A stretch of DNA of 64,000 bases from Nigrospora sphaerica (lineage: Eukaryota > Ascomycota > Sordariomycetes > Amphisphaeriales > Apiosporaceae). Below the pieces are notes generated by a model. It was given only the letters and a program-made list of their open reading frames with translations, had not been told where the DNA came from and did no database searches. This document shows, in pieces, positions 23,808 through 33,840 of this stretch; positions within the stretch are counted from its first letter, which is position 1; every line of letters starts with the position of its first letter. Location: positions 434,001-498,000 of the forward strand of contig JAGVVL010000022.1 in NCBI GenBank assembly GCA_018287875.1, given 5' to 3'. The position numbers and the translations under genes were made by a program.

Positions 23808-25110
23808 GCCTACTCCGTGGCGAAAATCCATTTTCTTTCTCACGCAGGCGCGATATCCAGAATGAATAGTCGGCCTTGTGCCTCCGCCTATTGGTTACCT
23901 GCTGCTGGGGAAAACAGCGGAGACTCGCGGTCGGCGTCTTCCCGGATGCCTGCGCCCGCGCCAGGGGCATCGAGTGATTCGTGGGAAGGGAACCATGAGA
24001 ACAGATTCAGGCCACATCGGCTTCGCATGTGGCCCGGACGACAGGGGCTTCTCTCTTGGCCCTCCGAGAAGATTTAACGGTTTCCCCAGGCTAGACTGGC
24101 CAAATATCTTGCGGCCCAGCACATGTTTTGCCACGCGCTCGACATAGCAGGCTCTGCTTCCCCGCATCTTTCTTTGCCTGTCTGCACTCCTGAAGTGGAC
24201 GCCATCCCTCCACCGGGTCGCAACGATCCCAGTGGCAATGTTTGTTTGCAACGCGTGAACCCTTACTACAAGCTTTGATTAGTTTCTCGGGACGCAAGCG
24301 CAGGCAGCTGGACGGCCTGTCTTGTCCCCAGGCCTTTCGGCAAATCAAAGACGGCGACGACGAGCCCCGGAACAAGACCAGCCGGGGTGCCCAGCGCATC
24401 CGTCTATCATTCATAGCCTACCGCGACCCTCGCTGAACACAACTGGAATCGAACTGCTTCGCGTACCCCGTGGCGAAATGTTCATTAGCCAACACAAATA
24501 TGACCTCTAAGGGTGAATGGTCTTCTTCTCTATACACCTACCTATTGGCCATCTATCGCTAGGGGGAACAGCGGGGGCCTGTGGTTGGTATATCCACGGG
24601 TGTCTGCGCCCGCGCCAGGGGCATCGAGCGATGCGTGGGAAAGGACTAACGAGGACGGGATTCCACCCCGTCTACTTTCATATGAACCTCAGAGGTATGG
24701 AGGAGGAGGAAAATGGCATGATTTTGCCGCCATAGATGGACCGGATGCCTTGCAGCACAAAATGCGTCGCCATGCCCTCAACGTATTGCGCTTGAGTTGC
24801 TTGTATTTTGCTTTGCCCGCCTGCGCCCTGGAGCATACGCCGTCCCTCCCTGGACAGGCCGAAGATCCAGCACCCTACACTTATTACCTACAGCCACCCT
24901 AGGACGGGTTGTGATGAGTTCGGTGGCAACCCCTGTGTTGCATACACGAGCCCTCGCCAAGAGTTTCCATTTTGTGTTCTCTTCCCACGACGCAAGTGCG
25001 GGCAGCCAGACGATCTGTCTTGCGTGAACGCCGTCCTGGCCAAGGACCACCGGACGATACAGGCCCCTTCCGGCACCGGCTGTCCGGGCCCTTGTCCTAT
25101 AAACCAATCG
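23808..25110 (+). repeat. Diverged tandem duplication of about 650-690 bp (left arm)
   Basis: Two adjacent units share blocks in the same order. A CCGTGGCGAAA motif occurs near 23,815 and 24,469. GCCCGCGCCAGGGGCATCGA occurs near 23,950 and 24,604. An ACGCAAG(C/T)GC(A/G)GGCAGC block occurs near 24,291 and 24,986. The offset grows from about 654 to 694 bp because of indels. Neither unit has a convincing open frame. The second unit runs into the decayed Zn2Cys6 frame. The inverse copy is at 42,771-44,073. Confidence 0.7.
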
Positions 25111-25510
25111 CGGAGCAAGCCCAAAGGGGCCTCTGCCTGCCGGCCCAAAGGTGGCCCCTCAACAACGGCAACGTGGCCTACCGGCACCATGCGAGAGAGC
25201 TTCAGGGCCCCTTTCTCAACGGCATGCTTTTGAGCACGGAGGCCGGCTCCTTCTTGTGACTATTCGCCATTGTTGTAGTCACAGGACGCACAGATGCTCC
25301 GCCCCCGGTCCCATAACCCCAGAAGACGCCCAGTAGACGGCACTGCTTTCCCCTGCCCATCCTGCTGGCGTACCCGCCCGCACCACCGGGCGGCTTGTTT
25401 GCACTTGCCCGGACTATTTTGGGCACACACGCCTTCGACGCGTTCCTCCTTTCGTTTCCCAAGGTATACGCCCTGCCTTGCCACCCGAGCAAAATACCCG
25501 ACAACCTCCG

Positions 25511-25975
25511 ATGTTTCGACCACGACGTCAACCACGTCCCGAAGCCGAGCGTAGCGAGTCCCCCGACTACAAGCCCGACAGACCGGTGCCCGTAGAGGTC
25601 GCTTGCACGAGATGCCCCCGCCCCGACAGCGAAACGGGACGGCGAGAGCCCGGCTTCGGCGCTTGCCGCCAGCACCGCATCGAATGCGAGTACGACGGCG
25701 ACGATCCCGGTACGACGCCGCATGCAAGTCTGAGACGGGAGTACGAACAGCTTGTCGGGAGGGTGGAGGGTTACTTTCGTCTTCTCGGGTTGTTGCAAAC
25801 CCGTCCTGACGAGGAAGCTGCTCGCATCCTTGAACAACTCCGGGGGAATGGTAGTGTGCACACCGTGGTCGGCTTCGGTAAGGAGGGACGCCTGCTACGC
25901 GACGGCTCTAGGTTCCATGTACATCACTGGACCGCATCGGCCCATACGAGTCTTCGTCGACGGAACTCGTGTTGA
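25511..25975 (+). pseudogene. Decayed Zn2Cys6 transcription factor relative, left arm
   Basis: An ATG-started frame of 154 codons aligns with the intact short Zn2Cys6 protein at 26,970-27,497. It has CTRC at the first two zinc ligands, then CRQHRIECEYDGDDPGTTPH where the intact protein has CRKRSTECEYDHDPNTTPH. A coiled-coil-like segment and a TRPDEEAARILEQLRG segment follow. The middle of the zinc cluster is scrambled: the stretch between the CTRC and CRQ parts has lost the third and fourth cysteines, and two extra C bases in the right arm put it in yet another frame. A binuclear zinc cluster cannot form with the ligands left. It lies about 1 kb upstream of the intact relative in the same orientation, which suggests tandem duplication followed by decay. 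Confidence 0.7.
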
Positions 25976-26462
25976 TTGTCGAGCATCCTGGCTGCATCCC
26001 ACGCTGTCGCCCATTGCTCCCCTTTACGGAGAGCTCCACAACACACATCAAGAGGGTGGACTAGAGACAACCCGATACAAGCCCGAGGCTCTGGCGGCGA
26101 AGGTACGCAGAAGAGGAGGCAATAGCGGCGCCCGGCCTCGTCTGCTACCAAGAGAATGGGGCTGCTGGCAAGGCTGCATGGTGTGCGGAGGGTGCCAACG
26201 CCCTGGCCGCTGCCGCTGAATCGATGGCCGACGGGAACAGAACACGGATTGGCGGCTGGTGGATTGTTTCAGCCCGGCCCATTGCCTGCGGTTGAGGATT
26301 AATATCCAGAGGTTTCCAACGTTTTGTCTAGCTATACGGTCGTCCGAGGCTCACACAACCCGGCTCTGCGCACGTGGTAGGCGGTAGAGGCGGCGTGTAC
26401 GACCTGGTCGCCACGAACTGTATAGCCTCTTTGCCCGAGCTGGCGCAATTCATGCCTTGCTT

Positions 26463-26639
26463 CTAGACTGCTGACAACTCCAGGCGTCTTTGGAAGTACT
26501 CGGTGACTGCTGTGTAGCCCGGCGCTTCCTTCACCCCCACCATGATCGTGGCGCTCCTTCCAAGACCACCTCCCCAAAAGTTGGCATATAAACAAACCGC
26601 GGGGAACAGCCCGAGGGACAGCTCTGCTTGGCTACCCAT
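26463..26639 (-). CDS. Hypothetical 58-aa protein, left arm copy
   Basis: A small ATG-started frame on the minus strand lies between the decayed and the intact Zn2Cys6 genes. The peptide begins MGSQAELSLGLFP, has a Gly-rich FWGGGLGRSA segment and ends TEYFQRRLELSAV. The right arm (41,235-41,411) encodes the same peptide. No domain is recognised and no splice extension is obvious. It may be a fragment of a larger lost gene. Confidence is low. Confidence 0.25.
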   Translation of the reverse strand: MGSQAELSLGLFPAVCLYANFWGGGLGRSATIMVGVKEAPGYTAVTEYFQRRLELSAV

Positions 26640-26969
26640 AAATGACCCCGAGAGGAGAATGTGACCTATCGACAATATACGAGAGTAGGGTAGCAGCTAT
26701 TTGCTGGCAGCATGGCTACGTGCATGCACACTGGTTTCCCTGCGACGGCTATCTACTGACAGTGTAGTCACAGTGCACATGGGCACTTCGTGTCTGCGGG
26801 ACCCATAAACTCGCAAGACTCTCAGCTAGGAGCAGTTCTTTCCGTTTCTACATGCCATTAGAAGTCACGCAAGCACTACTTACCAACCTATTCGAGTTTG
26901 CTACAAGCCTTCCACACTCCCAAAGGCGTCTTTATACTTACGGTGTCAAGACGCGGCACTCTACCATCC

Positions 26970-27497
26970 ATGGGAAAGAACGTCCGACATCCCCTGATGC
27001 TGCATCCACTTCGTCAACTCTTACCCAACACGGAGAGTAGAGATTTGCCGCAAAACAGCCCGCAAAACAACCCCCAAAACAACCCTCGAGAGACTGTGCG
27101 CAAGCGAAAATTGATACAACTCGCTTGCACGAGATGCCGTTCCCGCAAGACGAAATGTGACGGCGTGAGGCCTGCCTGTGGTATTTGCCGCAAGCGCAGC
27201 ACCGAGTGTGAATACGACCATGACCCTAATACGACGCCGCATGCGAATCTGCGACGGAAGTATCAGCACCTCGCTGAGCAGCTGAAGGACACCACCGAGC
27301 TACTCGAGATGTTGAGAGGCCGCCCAGAAGAGGAGGCCGCCGTTATCCTACGACGGCTACGGATGAGTAGCAACTTGCGCACCACGCTTGTCTTCATCAA
27401 GGAAGGAGACATGTTAGTCGACTTGCAAAGCCCGGATCCGCACCAGAAGACCTTATCCTCCCACCGGCATCCTGTTCTTCGACGAAACTCGTGCTGA
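26970..27497 (+). CDS. Short Zn2Cys6 DNA-binding protein, left arm copy
   Basis: The predicted protein is 175 aa, counted from the first in-frame ATG. A Gln/Asn/Pro-rich N-terminus and a basic stretch (RKRK, about 45-48) precede a perfect fungal binuclear zinc cluster with ligands C53, C56, C63, C70, C73 and C80 (spacing 2-6-6-2-6). CEYDHDPNTTPH then leads to a heptad-like helix (about 92-118) that could mediate dimerisation. Proteins of this family bind DNA in the nucleus, usually as dimers at CGG half-sites. Typical members are 500-900 aa with a fungal_trans regulatory domain, which is absent here. Downstream sequence in other frames still resembles that of the decayed relative, so this may be a truncated descendant of a longer gene. 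The right arm copy (40,377-40,904) has the same 175-aa product. Confidence 0.7.
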   Translation: MGKNVRHPLMLHPLRQLLPNTESRDLPQNSPQNNPQNNPRETVRKRKLIQLACTRCRSRKTKCDGVRPACGICRKRSTECEYDHDPNTTPHANLRRKYQHLAEQLKDTTELLEMLRGRPEEEAAVILRRLRMSSNLRTTLVFIKEGDMLVDLQSPDPHQKTLSSHRHPVLRRNSC

Positions 27498-28632
27498 TCG
27501 TCGAGTACCCCGGATCCCATCGCCCGCCGCCGCTTGTCGATTGCATACATGGGCTTGGCTTCGCGGAAAGTGGACATGCTGGCGGCCGACTCCGGCACAA
27601 AACCAGGAATATGAGGAAGCTGGGCGGGGTATGCACCGCGACGTCGCACAGCAACTGCTTGTCTGAAACGTCCACGGCCTGTCTTTGGAAAGGGAGGTAG
27701 GAGACCGAGAGCATCTCGATGGGCGAACAGCGAAAAGAAAACAAGAGCCATTTCAGTTGCTAGCTTGGCATGGGGCCATCGTTCGATCCTTACTCAGCCC
27801 CGCGTTCCTCGGTCTCGCTTGCTTTCGTTTTGCTGCGCTGGCAATTCGTGAGGGCAGCTAATACATGATTTGGCCAGATGATCCGGCTGAGGTTGGGAAG
27901 CCCTGCAGAAAAATGGCAAGAGAAAAAAGGTGGGAGGGAGGACTCCCCGGCAAACAGCCCCTCGCGTTACCTATTCTCAGGGAGTTACATCTACGCCATG
28001 GACAGTGATGAGCTACTGGCACCAGTTAGGAGCGGTTACGTAACTAATTTACGCTGCCTTCATTTGGCAATGGACTAGGTAGCGATGATTAGCAACCCCT
28101 GATGTATAGCGATATGTCAATTAGGTTGTAAGATATATTCTTGCGGCACTCATGTGATAAGGCTTCGCTTCCGCCAAACATGGATGGCAGCTCAGAGCAT
28201 CACCAGTCCCACGCGCATTTGTGGGGCAGCTCCCTACCTCAAGTGCCTTGTGGAAGCAACCGGAACATAGCCGGCGAGCCTGTCATCGCCGTGATCTAAC
28301 ATCTGCCAAGTTTGATGGCGGAGCAGGTTCATCGGAATCGTAATAGGCTATCATGAACGGGAAGACGGAGGTGTAGCAAACCCTGTCAGCCAGACGAGGC
28401 GCATACTCCTGTGGCCATCCTTGCGTTGTGTATCCAATCAGCGACCTGTCGGAGATTGGTAGCACACCCTTACACCTGAGAAGCTGCTTTGTGGAGCTCC
28501 TGGTTATCCAGCCACCACGGGCGGTAGCACGGGAGAGTGGTTCTTCGGTTGTCCTGTCCATTCCTGTTCCGTCATCGCCTCTGCCGGTCCGTCCCGCTGC
28601 TGCCCTACAATAGAGAGGGGGCCGGGTGAGAT
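27498..28632. other. Inner end of the left arm, no gene seen
   Basis: Downstream of the short Zn2Cys6 gene the first 250 bp still show faint similarity to the region after the decayed relative at 25,976-26,200. After that there is only mixed-composition sequence without a convincing frame, up to the palindrome boundary. The antisense frame over 27,263-27,751 mirrors the sense coding sequence and is not counted as a gene. Confidence 0.5.
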
Positions 28633-29645
28633 CGTGGTGGAATAGAGACAAAGAAGAAACCGAGAAATAAGTTCTCAGAGGACAAGCTATAACCACCGAC
28701 TTAGGGCAAGGTCAGAAGGGCGATTGCTTAGCATATTTTCTGGTATGAGGGCGGAATGGAGTGTTGGTTGGCGCCGTCATCGCACTATCGGTGAGAAGAA
28801 GAACTAGGCCACAACGGACGGGCCAAGCGCAGGCTGCTAAGCATGCCGCCGGTGCAATAGCATTATCCCCGGACCCAACCCTGGTGATAGATGGAACATA
28901 CCGTTTGAGTCGTTCTCTTAGACAGGATTACATACCTTGTATGCCTGTTCACTTGCCATCCATTGGGTGCAGTCAGCTTGCTTTCGATACCAAGCTCTAC
29001 TGAGGCGCATCAAACTACTCAGGCAAAGCCAATTTACTCAGAGAGTCTCCTGGCAGTAGCACTGGAGTGTATGGGAGGGGATGCTCCCGATTCGCCTGGA
29101 ATGCCATCCCTCTTCGGATTACTATACGTGACCATCCGCTAGGTTCACCCCGGTGGTTCGCCAGGTATTGATATTTTAGGTGTGCACTAATGCGTAACAC
29201 CATCTCCCCTCATCCGCGATCGCTTCATCTGACCAAGATGACGAAGAAATCTCCGAGATCGAGCGAGCCCTGCCCGGGTCTGTCTGCCCTTAAAATTCTC
29301 AACAGACGGCGGATGGGTGGCAATCTGCGATCGTGAAAGATTCATGCCCCATGAATCACACACTGCAGTTCATCGACTGAATCGGTTGATATTGCAGTAG
29401 GTATGTTTCTGACGCTTGACCATTGATGGAAGTTAGCGCGAGCATAGCCACGCGGAAAATCGGGCACACCGGGAGCAGTGACGGTTCTCTTCATGATAAC
29501 AAGCATTAACTAACAATCATTCGAAGCAACTGCCTCCGGTGCGAAGCCCCACCAACCCATGCATATGTAAATCAATTAGGATACTTTTGCGCCCATTCTT
29601 TGACATCGAATACCGACATGAAGCGTGTGGTGCGTCCAAGATTTC
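28633..29645. other. Start of the single-copy spacer, no gene seen
   Basis: About 1 kb of moderate-GC sequence lies between the palindrome boundary and the 3' end of the bZIP gene. Only short frames occur (for example 28,761-29,003), without recognisable motifs. It probably contains the 3' untranslated region of the bZIP gene at its right end. Confidence 0.5.
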
Positions 29646-30392
29646 CTATAATATCCTGCCTGCAGCGTGGGAGATATAGCTGTCGAGGGGGGCGAAGTTA
29701 CAGCTGGCGTGGCGGAGGACTTCATTTTTGAGCATAAATACCTCTTTGGCAAGGTCGTTGGCGGTCTCTTGCAGGATGGAGCGCTGCATGTGCAGCATAT
29801 GCTTCCGGTCCTCGAGCATACGCTCCTCGGTCTTCTTTTTGCGCCTGCACTTGATTGCGGCCAACCGGTTCTTCCTGCGCTTGACCTCAGAGGCCACCGA
29901 GCTGCCCCGGACGCATTGAAAGGTCGAAGGCGGGCTGCTGATGGGTACGGTGCGGCTTCTGTTTCCTTTGTGACTGGTAATGTTGTCGTACTCGTGGGGA
30001 CCGGCCGTAGCCGGTGCTACCACCGACGACTCGACGTCTGGCGGGTTTTGCGGCGTTGTGGACGTCGAGCCCAGGGTGTTTAAGGGCAGCGTCAAGAGGT
30101 CTGCGGTTGTGCGTGTAGGGTAGTGGTCGTAGTAGGAACTGTCATGGTGGTGCTGGGTGTCTTCTCGTTGCTGTTCCCAGACGGGCGCCAGGACATCTTG
30201 AGTCCCACCGAGTCGTCGAGTGCCTTCTAATGAGCCAAAAAAGGACACGGCTACCTGATTTTCCAGGGGCGCGAAATCAGTTGGCGATATGAATGCACCA
30301 GTGGGTTGAAGGCAGGCGAAACTCCGCTTTGGGCTACTAGCTTCATTAGGAAGGCGAATCTCTGGATCTCTCGTCGTAGACTGTAGCCCCAT
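29646..30392 (-). CDS. bZIP transcription factor, Atf1-like
   Basis: This is an intronless frame of 248 aa. The basic region is KRRKNRLAAIKCRRKKK (171-187), with the family signature N175-x7-R183. It is followed at the right distance by a leucine zipper with leucines in perfect heptads at L193, L200, L207, L214 and L221. After the zipper comes a segment of the type EVLRHASCNFAPLDSYI near the C-terminus, which is characteristic of the Atf1/AtfA group of fungal bZIP proteins that bind CRE-like sites and act in stress and secondary metabolism control. The N-terminal 160 residues are Ser/Thr/Pro-rich and low in complexity. I do not see the longer N-terminal domains of full Atf1 proteins, and the usual family length is greater, so this is a short relative. 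The gene is single-copy in the window and transcribed toward the left arm. Confidence 0.85.
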   Translation of the reverse strand: MGLQSTTRDPEIRLPNEASSPKRSFACLQPTGAFISPTDFAPLENQVAVSFFGSLEGTRRLGGTQDVLAPVWEQQREDTQHHHDSSYYDHYPTRTTADLLTLPLNTLGSTSTTPQNPPDVESSVVAPATAGPHEYDNITSHKGNRSRTVPISSPPSTFQCVRGSSVASEVKRRKNRLAAIKCRRKKKTEERMLEDRKHMLHMQRSILQETANDLAKEVFMLKNEVLRHASCNFAPLDSYISHAAGRIL

Positions 30393-30620
30393 TATTGTAT
30401 TCGTAGCTAGGTCTCACTGTGCTGTTCTCTTGCTACTTATGAAGGCGGACATGCGGATGGGGTTTTGTGATGTCTGAAAAGTGGGATATACGTGTATGAC
30501 GTTGGTGGTGGGTGCACTGGCTGTGCCTATGTTCGCGGAGAGAACACATTCGGTGTGTATTTTGAGCCTGGCTTCTACCCAACACGAGGAAGAAGTGACA
30601 AGCTACAGTCAGTGATTAAC

Positions 30621-30632
30621 GCTTATATATGT
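30621..30632 (-). promoter_or_regulatory. Possible TATA element upstream of the bZIP gene
   Basis: The minus strand reads ATATATAAGC here, about 230 bp upstream of the bZIP start codon. The position and sequence fit a TATA-like element with a long 5' untranslated region, but nothing else confirms it. Confidence 0.3.
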
Positions 30633-30639
30633 AACCAGG

Positions 30640-31369
30640 GTCCCCTTACACCTTGCTTGACAGACTAGATCAGTTACTGGTCGACTTTGGATGTTGAAAC
30701 GGACTAAGGTGTTCTAGATCCCATCCACCAGAACAAGGGTCTGGCCCGGGATGCGTGGTTTGATTTGGTTCACAAGGCGCATCCTCCCGTGGGCAGTCTG
30801 GTAGGCACTGAACAAGCTGGCAAGCCATTCCATTGTGTTGCACTGCAGCTTCACCATGGTACTTCTATGAGGAAGAGGCTAGCTACACTCCTTCACCTTC
30901 TCAAACAGAGTATTTGGTTACGGGTGAGTTGGACCACAAGAAGACAGCGTGCAGTTCTCGAGTCGTTGTGCCATCTTCTGAGATCCAGCTGGGAGTATTA
31001 TCACGGGCAAGAGTAGGCAGATAAGCGGATTAGCAGGCAAGATAGTTTTCCCGGCGCCTAACTGCTCGGTTCTCTTCGCTAGATGAACCAAACTGGGGAC
31101 TACGTTGAAAGTAGCTATTGTCTCTTGGCATCATGTCCCATCAGCCAGGCAACACTTGCCGGCAGGCAACTCCGAGACGCAAAGGGGGGGTGGGGCTGTG
31201 GTATGCTGGGGCAGCCGGAATGTGGCGACAGATTGTGATCAAGTCAGTAATCCAGACCTGCCTACTAGAGCGTCGTGCAGCTGGGCTGCCCTTGGCGATA
31301 CTACGGCATTGCGCTGGGAGTCGCCACCTTGCGTGCCCCGTATCCTCTGCGTGCTCAAACATCGCACAA
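30640..31369. other. Spacer sequence without a gene
   Basis: This is moderate-GC sequence between the bZIP promoter region and the dead Zn2Cys6 relative. Short frames exist (for example 30,765-31,016) but none shows a motif or codon bias that I can defend. Confidence 0.45.
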
Positions 31370-31665
31370 TACGAGTCGAGGGACCCCGCGTGCAAGCGGG
31401 AAGCCCGCAGACGCTGCCTACACGAGATGCTGCTCCTGAAAGACAAAACGCGATGGCGAGAGGTCCACCTACGGCAGCTGCCGTTAGTGTGAAATGAACA
31501 CGGAGGGCTGCTTCCAGTTTCTCGGGATATTGCGAAGCCGTCCGGAAGGGCAATTGATTATCATTGTCCAACCACTCCGGAATGACAGCAGTGTACACAC
31601 AATGGTTGGTTTCATGGAGGGAAAGGACATGTTTACCCAACGGCCGGATGAGCACACCGACCACC
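31370..31665 (+). pseudogene. Dead relative of the arm Zn2Cys6 family, inside the spacer
   Basis: The plus-strand reading from about 31,416 matches the zinc cluster of the arm proteins with heavy damage. It reads YTRCCS, then a stop (TGA at 31,437), then KTKRDGERSTYGSCR. The first, third and fourth cysteines are replaced by Tyr, Arg and Tyr. About 35 codons that follow the cluster in the intact copy are missing. The conserved distal part then resumes in a frame from the ATG at 31,494 (EGCFQFLGILRSRPEG, DSSVHTMVGFMEGKDMF), closer to the decayed copy at 25,511-25,975 than to the intact one. It shows that the family was present in this locus before or apart from the palindrome duplication. Confidence 0.7.
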
Positions 31666-32149
31666 AAGGCCTAGCCCTGCCACTGGTGGGCTATGTGCTC
31701 TCTGCATGTATCTATGTAGCTTCTTATTCTGGATTTGGCCTGGAAGGTGAGCCGGTAGCCGTGCGACCCGCGGCTTGTGCATAGCAATGCCAGAGCAACA
31801 GCCGTCTTGCTTCCCATCTTCCGGAGTAGACAGCAGTCTTTTTGTCGCATCTACATCTACACTATTCGCTCCGGGGCACTCCTAGCCTCTGCGCATCATG
31901 AGCCACGAGCCTGTCGACCAAACTCTTTGCGATCGGAATTGGATCCCATCAGCAGGGACATCCGCAACATACCCAACCCCACCACCCGACGACCTGCAAG
32001 ACGAGTCTCCATAGGGCCCATGGCCCTCGAAACGTTCCTATCACAAGGAAGGCGTGTGTAGTGACTTTCCGACGTCGGACTACGCGCCCGACACAGCTAC
32101 ATCAGCAGGCATCCTCGAAAGTGCACGCCGGAAAGAGATACAAACAACA
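31666..32149. other. Spacer sequence between dead Zn2Cys6 relative and LINE relic
   Basis: About 480 bp without a recognisable gene. The frame at 31,777-32,061 has no identifiable feature. The lost 3' part of the neighbouring LINE relic would be expected here but is not seen. Confidence 0.4.
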
Positions 32150-33840
32150 CGGACGAAGCCGACGGCAATGGCCGATTCTAACGCATTGCCCAGTGTTGCG
32201 AGGAGCGAGACCGGCCTCCAGGCTGTAGCCATTGTGTAGTTATCCTTGCCTGGTTTTTGGACCGGGATGACCTTCCTCTGGCGCCACTGATTGGGCAGCC
32301 CTAAGTTTCAATTGACGCTGGGGACGGTGCTAGGACCCGGTCGTTGAGGACGGGCCACGTTTGCTTCCAGATGATGCCCGGCAGGCCGTCCTCTCCCTCC
32401 AGATCCGCCCGGGTTTGCCCCTCTCTTCTCTCGGCCCTGGTCCTGTTTCTCCAATACGCGTAGATGTACCGCAGCTGGGCTGACTCGTGGTCCACCAGCG
32501 CTCAGCATAAGATGATGATAAAACCCTGAAGGTCAATGTGTGTACGGTTTCTAGTACTGTACTCATCAGTTGGTTGGTCTACTGCTGCACACTGCCTCCC
32601 GTTGGGGCTGCCGCCAGCGCATCCACAATTCTGACGTTGATGTTTTTCCACGATGCTCTATTGTATCGCAGTTGGTTTGGGAGGTCGTGAAGGGTCCAGC
32701 GATGCCAAGGGCTGTTTTGATAGACCAGTGGTCCGATCGGTGCTCCGTATCTATTGTCTTGTCGTTAATCATTGAGTCCCTCAGATCTCCGAAGGCGAGA
32801 ATGAGGTCAATCGTAGTGGTGCTCTCCCCGCCGCTCCATGTCTTCGTGTCCCGCGGCAGTAGACGTATGAGGCCGTGTTCGTTCATCAGGCCAACAATCG
32901 GATCCGCCTGGCCCTGCCGCTTGAGTCGTGCTTCGTCTCCCCATAGTTGGTCGGGCAGGTTGAAACCCCCAATCACGACCAGCTCGACGACCGTGCGGGC
33001 ATCGCCTCTTACGGTCGCAATCACCCTGCGAAGTTCCTCTCACGTGTCCTTCAAGGCCTGGACCTCCACCGACGCACAGCATACTCTAGACACACCACCG
33101 TCTTTTTTTGCATACGGACGGGACCAATTCAATCCATCCCTGAAGGCCTGCTGGTGTCGTGAGGTGTCCTTGGGTTTTCTCTGCGTGTGATTCGTGTATC
33201 GCTACGACTGTTGCGTCCTGGACCGCTTCGTTGTTTACCAGGTTTTCCAGTGCTGGTCCTTACATCCTCACGCTATTTTGAAACATACGAACCTTTTACT
33301 CACAGAGCACCCTGTAAAGCTTCGGACAGTTGAGGCTGGGCGATTCGTGCGGGCCTCCGCACGGGACGCACTTCAAAACAGGCTGTTCGCAGCTACGACG
33401 ACTGTGGCCCTGCTTGGCACATCGTCCGCAGGTCTACGTTTTCTTACATGGGAGGATCTTGTGCCCAACCTTCTAGCAGTTATAGCGCTGCTACGGCTAG
33501 TCTTGCCGCTCAAGCACATGTATAGCCCCATTCGCCCCCAGCGTAGAAGAGACCCTCGTCGATCAAGCGGCGCACATTGACCGCTTTCGTCAGGTAGATA
33601 ACCATCGAGCCCTACGCTTTCACGTCGTCCTTCCTGCTCAGCTATCCGATCTTGGCCCATGTTGTTTCGCTCTCTTACCCAAAGGTTTTGGCCGTGCCGT
33701 CTCGTCCTTCATCGCTCTCCTCCGGGGCAGCTATACGCTTCACGCTATCCACCTTGATCGGGTATAATTCGTTTCATAACACGCGCGCTCCGGGAACTAT
33801 CTTCTCCCCGGCTCGTACTGAGCGGCCGCTTAGTGATAGC
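32150..33840 (-). mobile_element. Decayed Tad1-type LINE relic (Gag end, endonuclease, start of RT)
   Basis: Read on the minus strand, the relic starts with the C-terminal part of a Gag-like ORF1 (GSMVIYLTKAVNVRRLIDEG, then GEWGYTCA). It continues into CCHC-type knuckles (CYNC...KVGH; RCAKQGHSRRSC; CVPCGG) around 33,530-33,300. An apurinic-type endonuclease domain follows (33,020-32,570), with GGFNLPDQLWG, a TIDLILAF segment and HRSDHWSI near its end. The beginning of reverse transcriptase (DGLPGIIWKQTWPVL; then KVIPVQKPGKDNYTMA; then TAWRPVSLLATLG) runs to about 32,150, where the element is cut off. Several stops replace expected Trp, Gln or other codons. It is a different LINE family from the element at 58,054-63,700. 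Confidence 0.85.

Larger units (their letters stand above)
11889..28632 (-). repeat. Left arm of giant imperfect palindrome
   Basis: The reverse complement of this arm matches the right arm at 39,243-55,884. For most of its length, left position plus right position is about 67,874-67,886. It drops to about 67,713 beyond 13,429 because of a roughly 173-bp length difference. Inward of 13,429 the arms are almost identical, with isolated substitutions and 1-2 base homopolymer changes. Outward of that point substitutions are frequent. At the inner edge the match ends after GGGTGAGAT at 28,624-28,632. The outer part is the GC-rich block also seen at 1-10,328. The inner 8 kb, which carries the transcription factor genes, is present only in the two arms within this window. 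Confidence 0.95.

Noticed and set aside
27263..27751. 162-codon antisense frame over the short Zn2Cys6 gene, repeated at 40,123-40,611
   Set aside because: It is the mirror of a well supported coding sequence. Similarity to the antisense of the decayed relative follows from the sense-strand homology.
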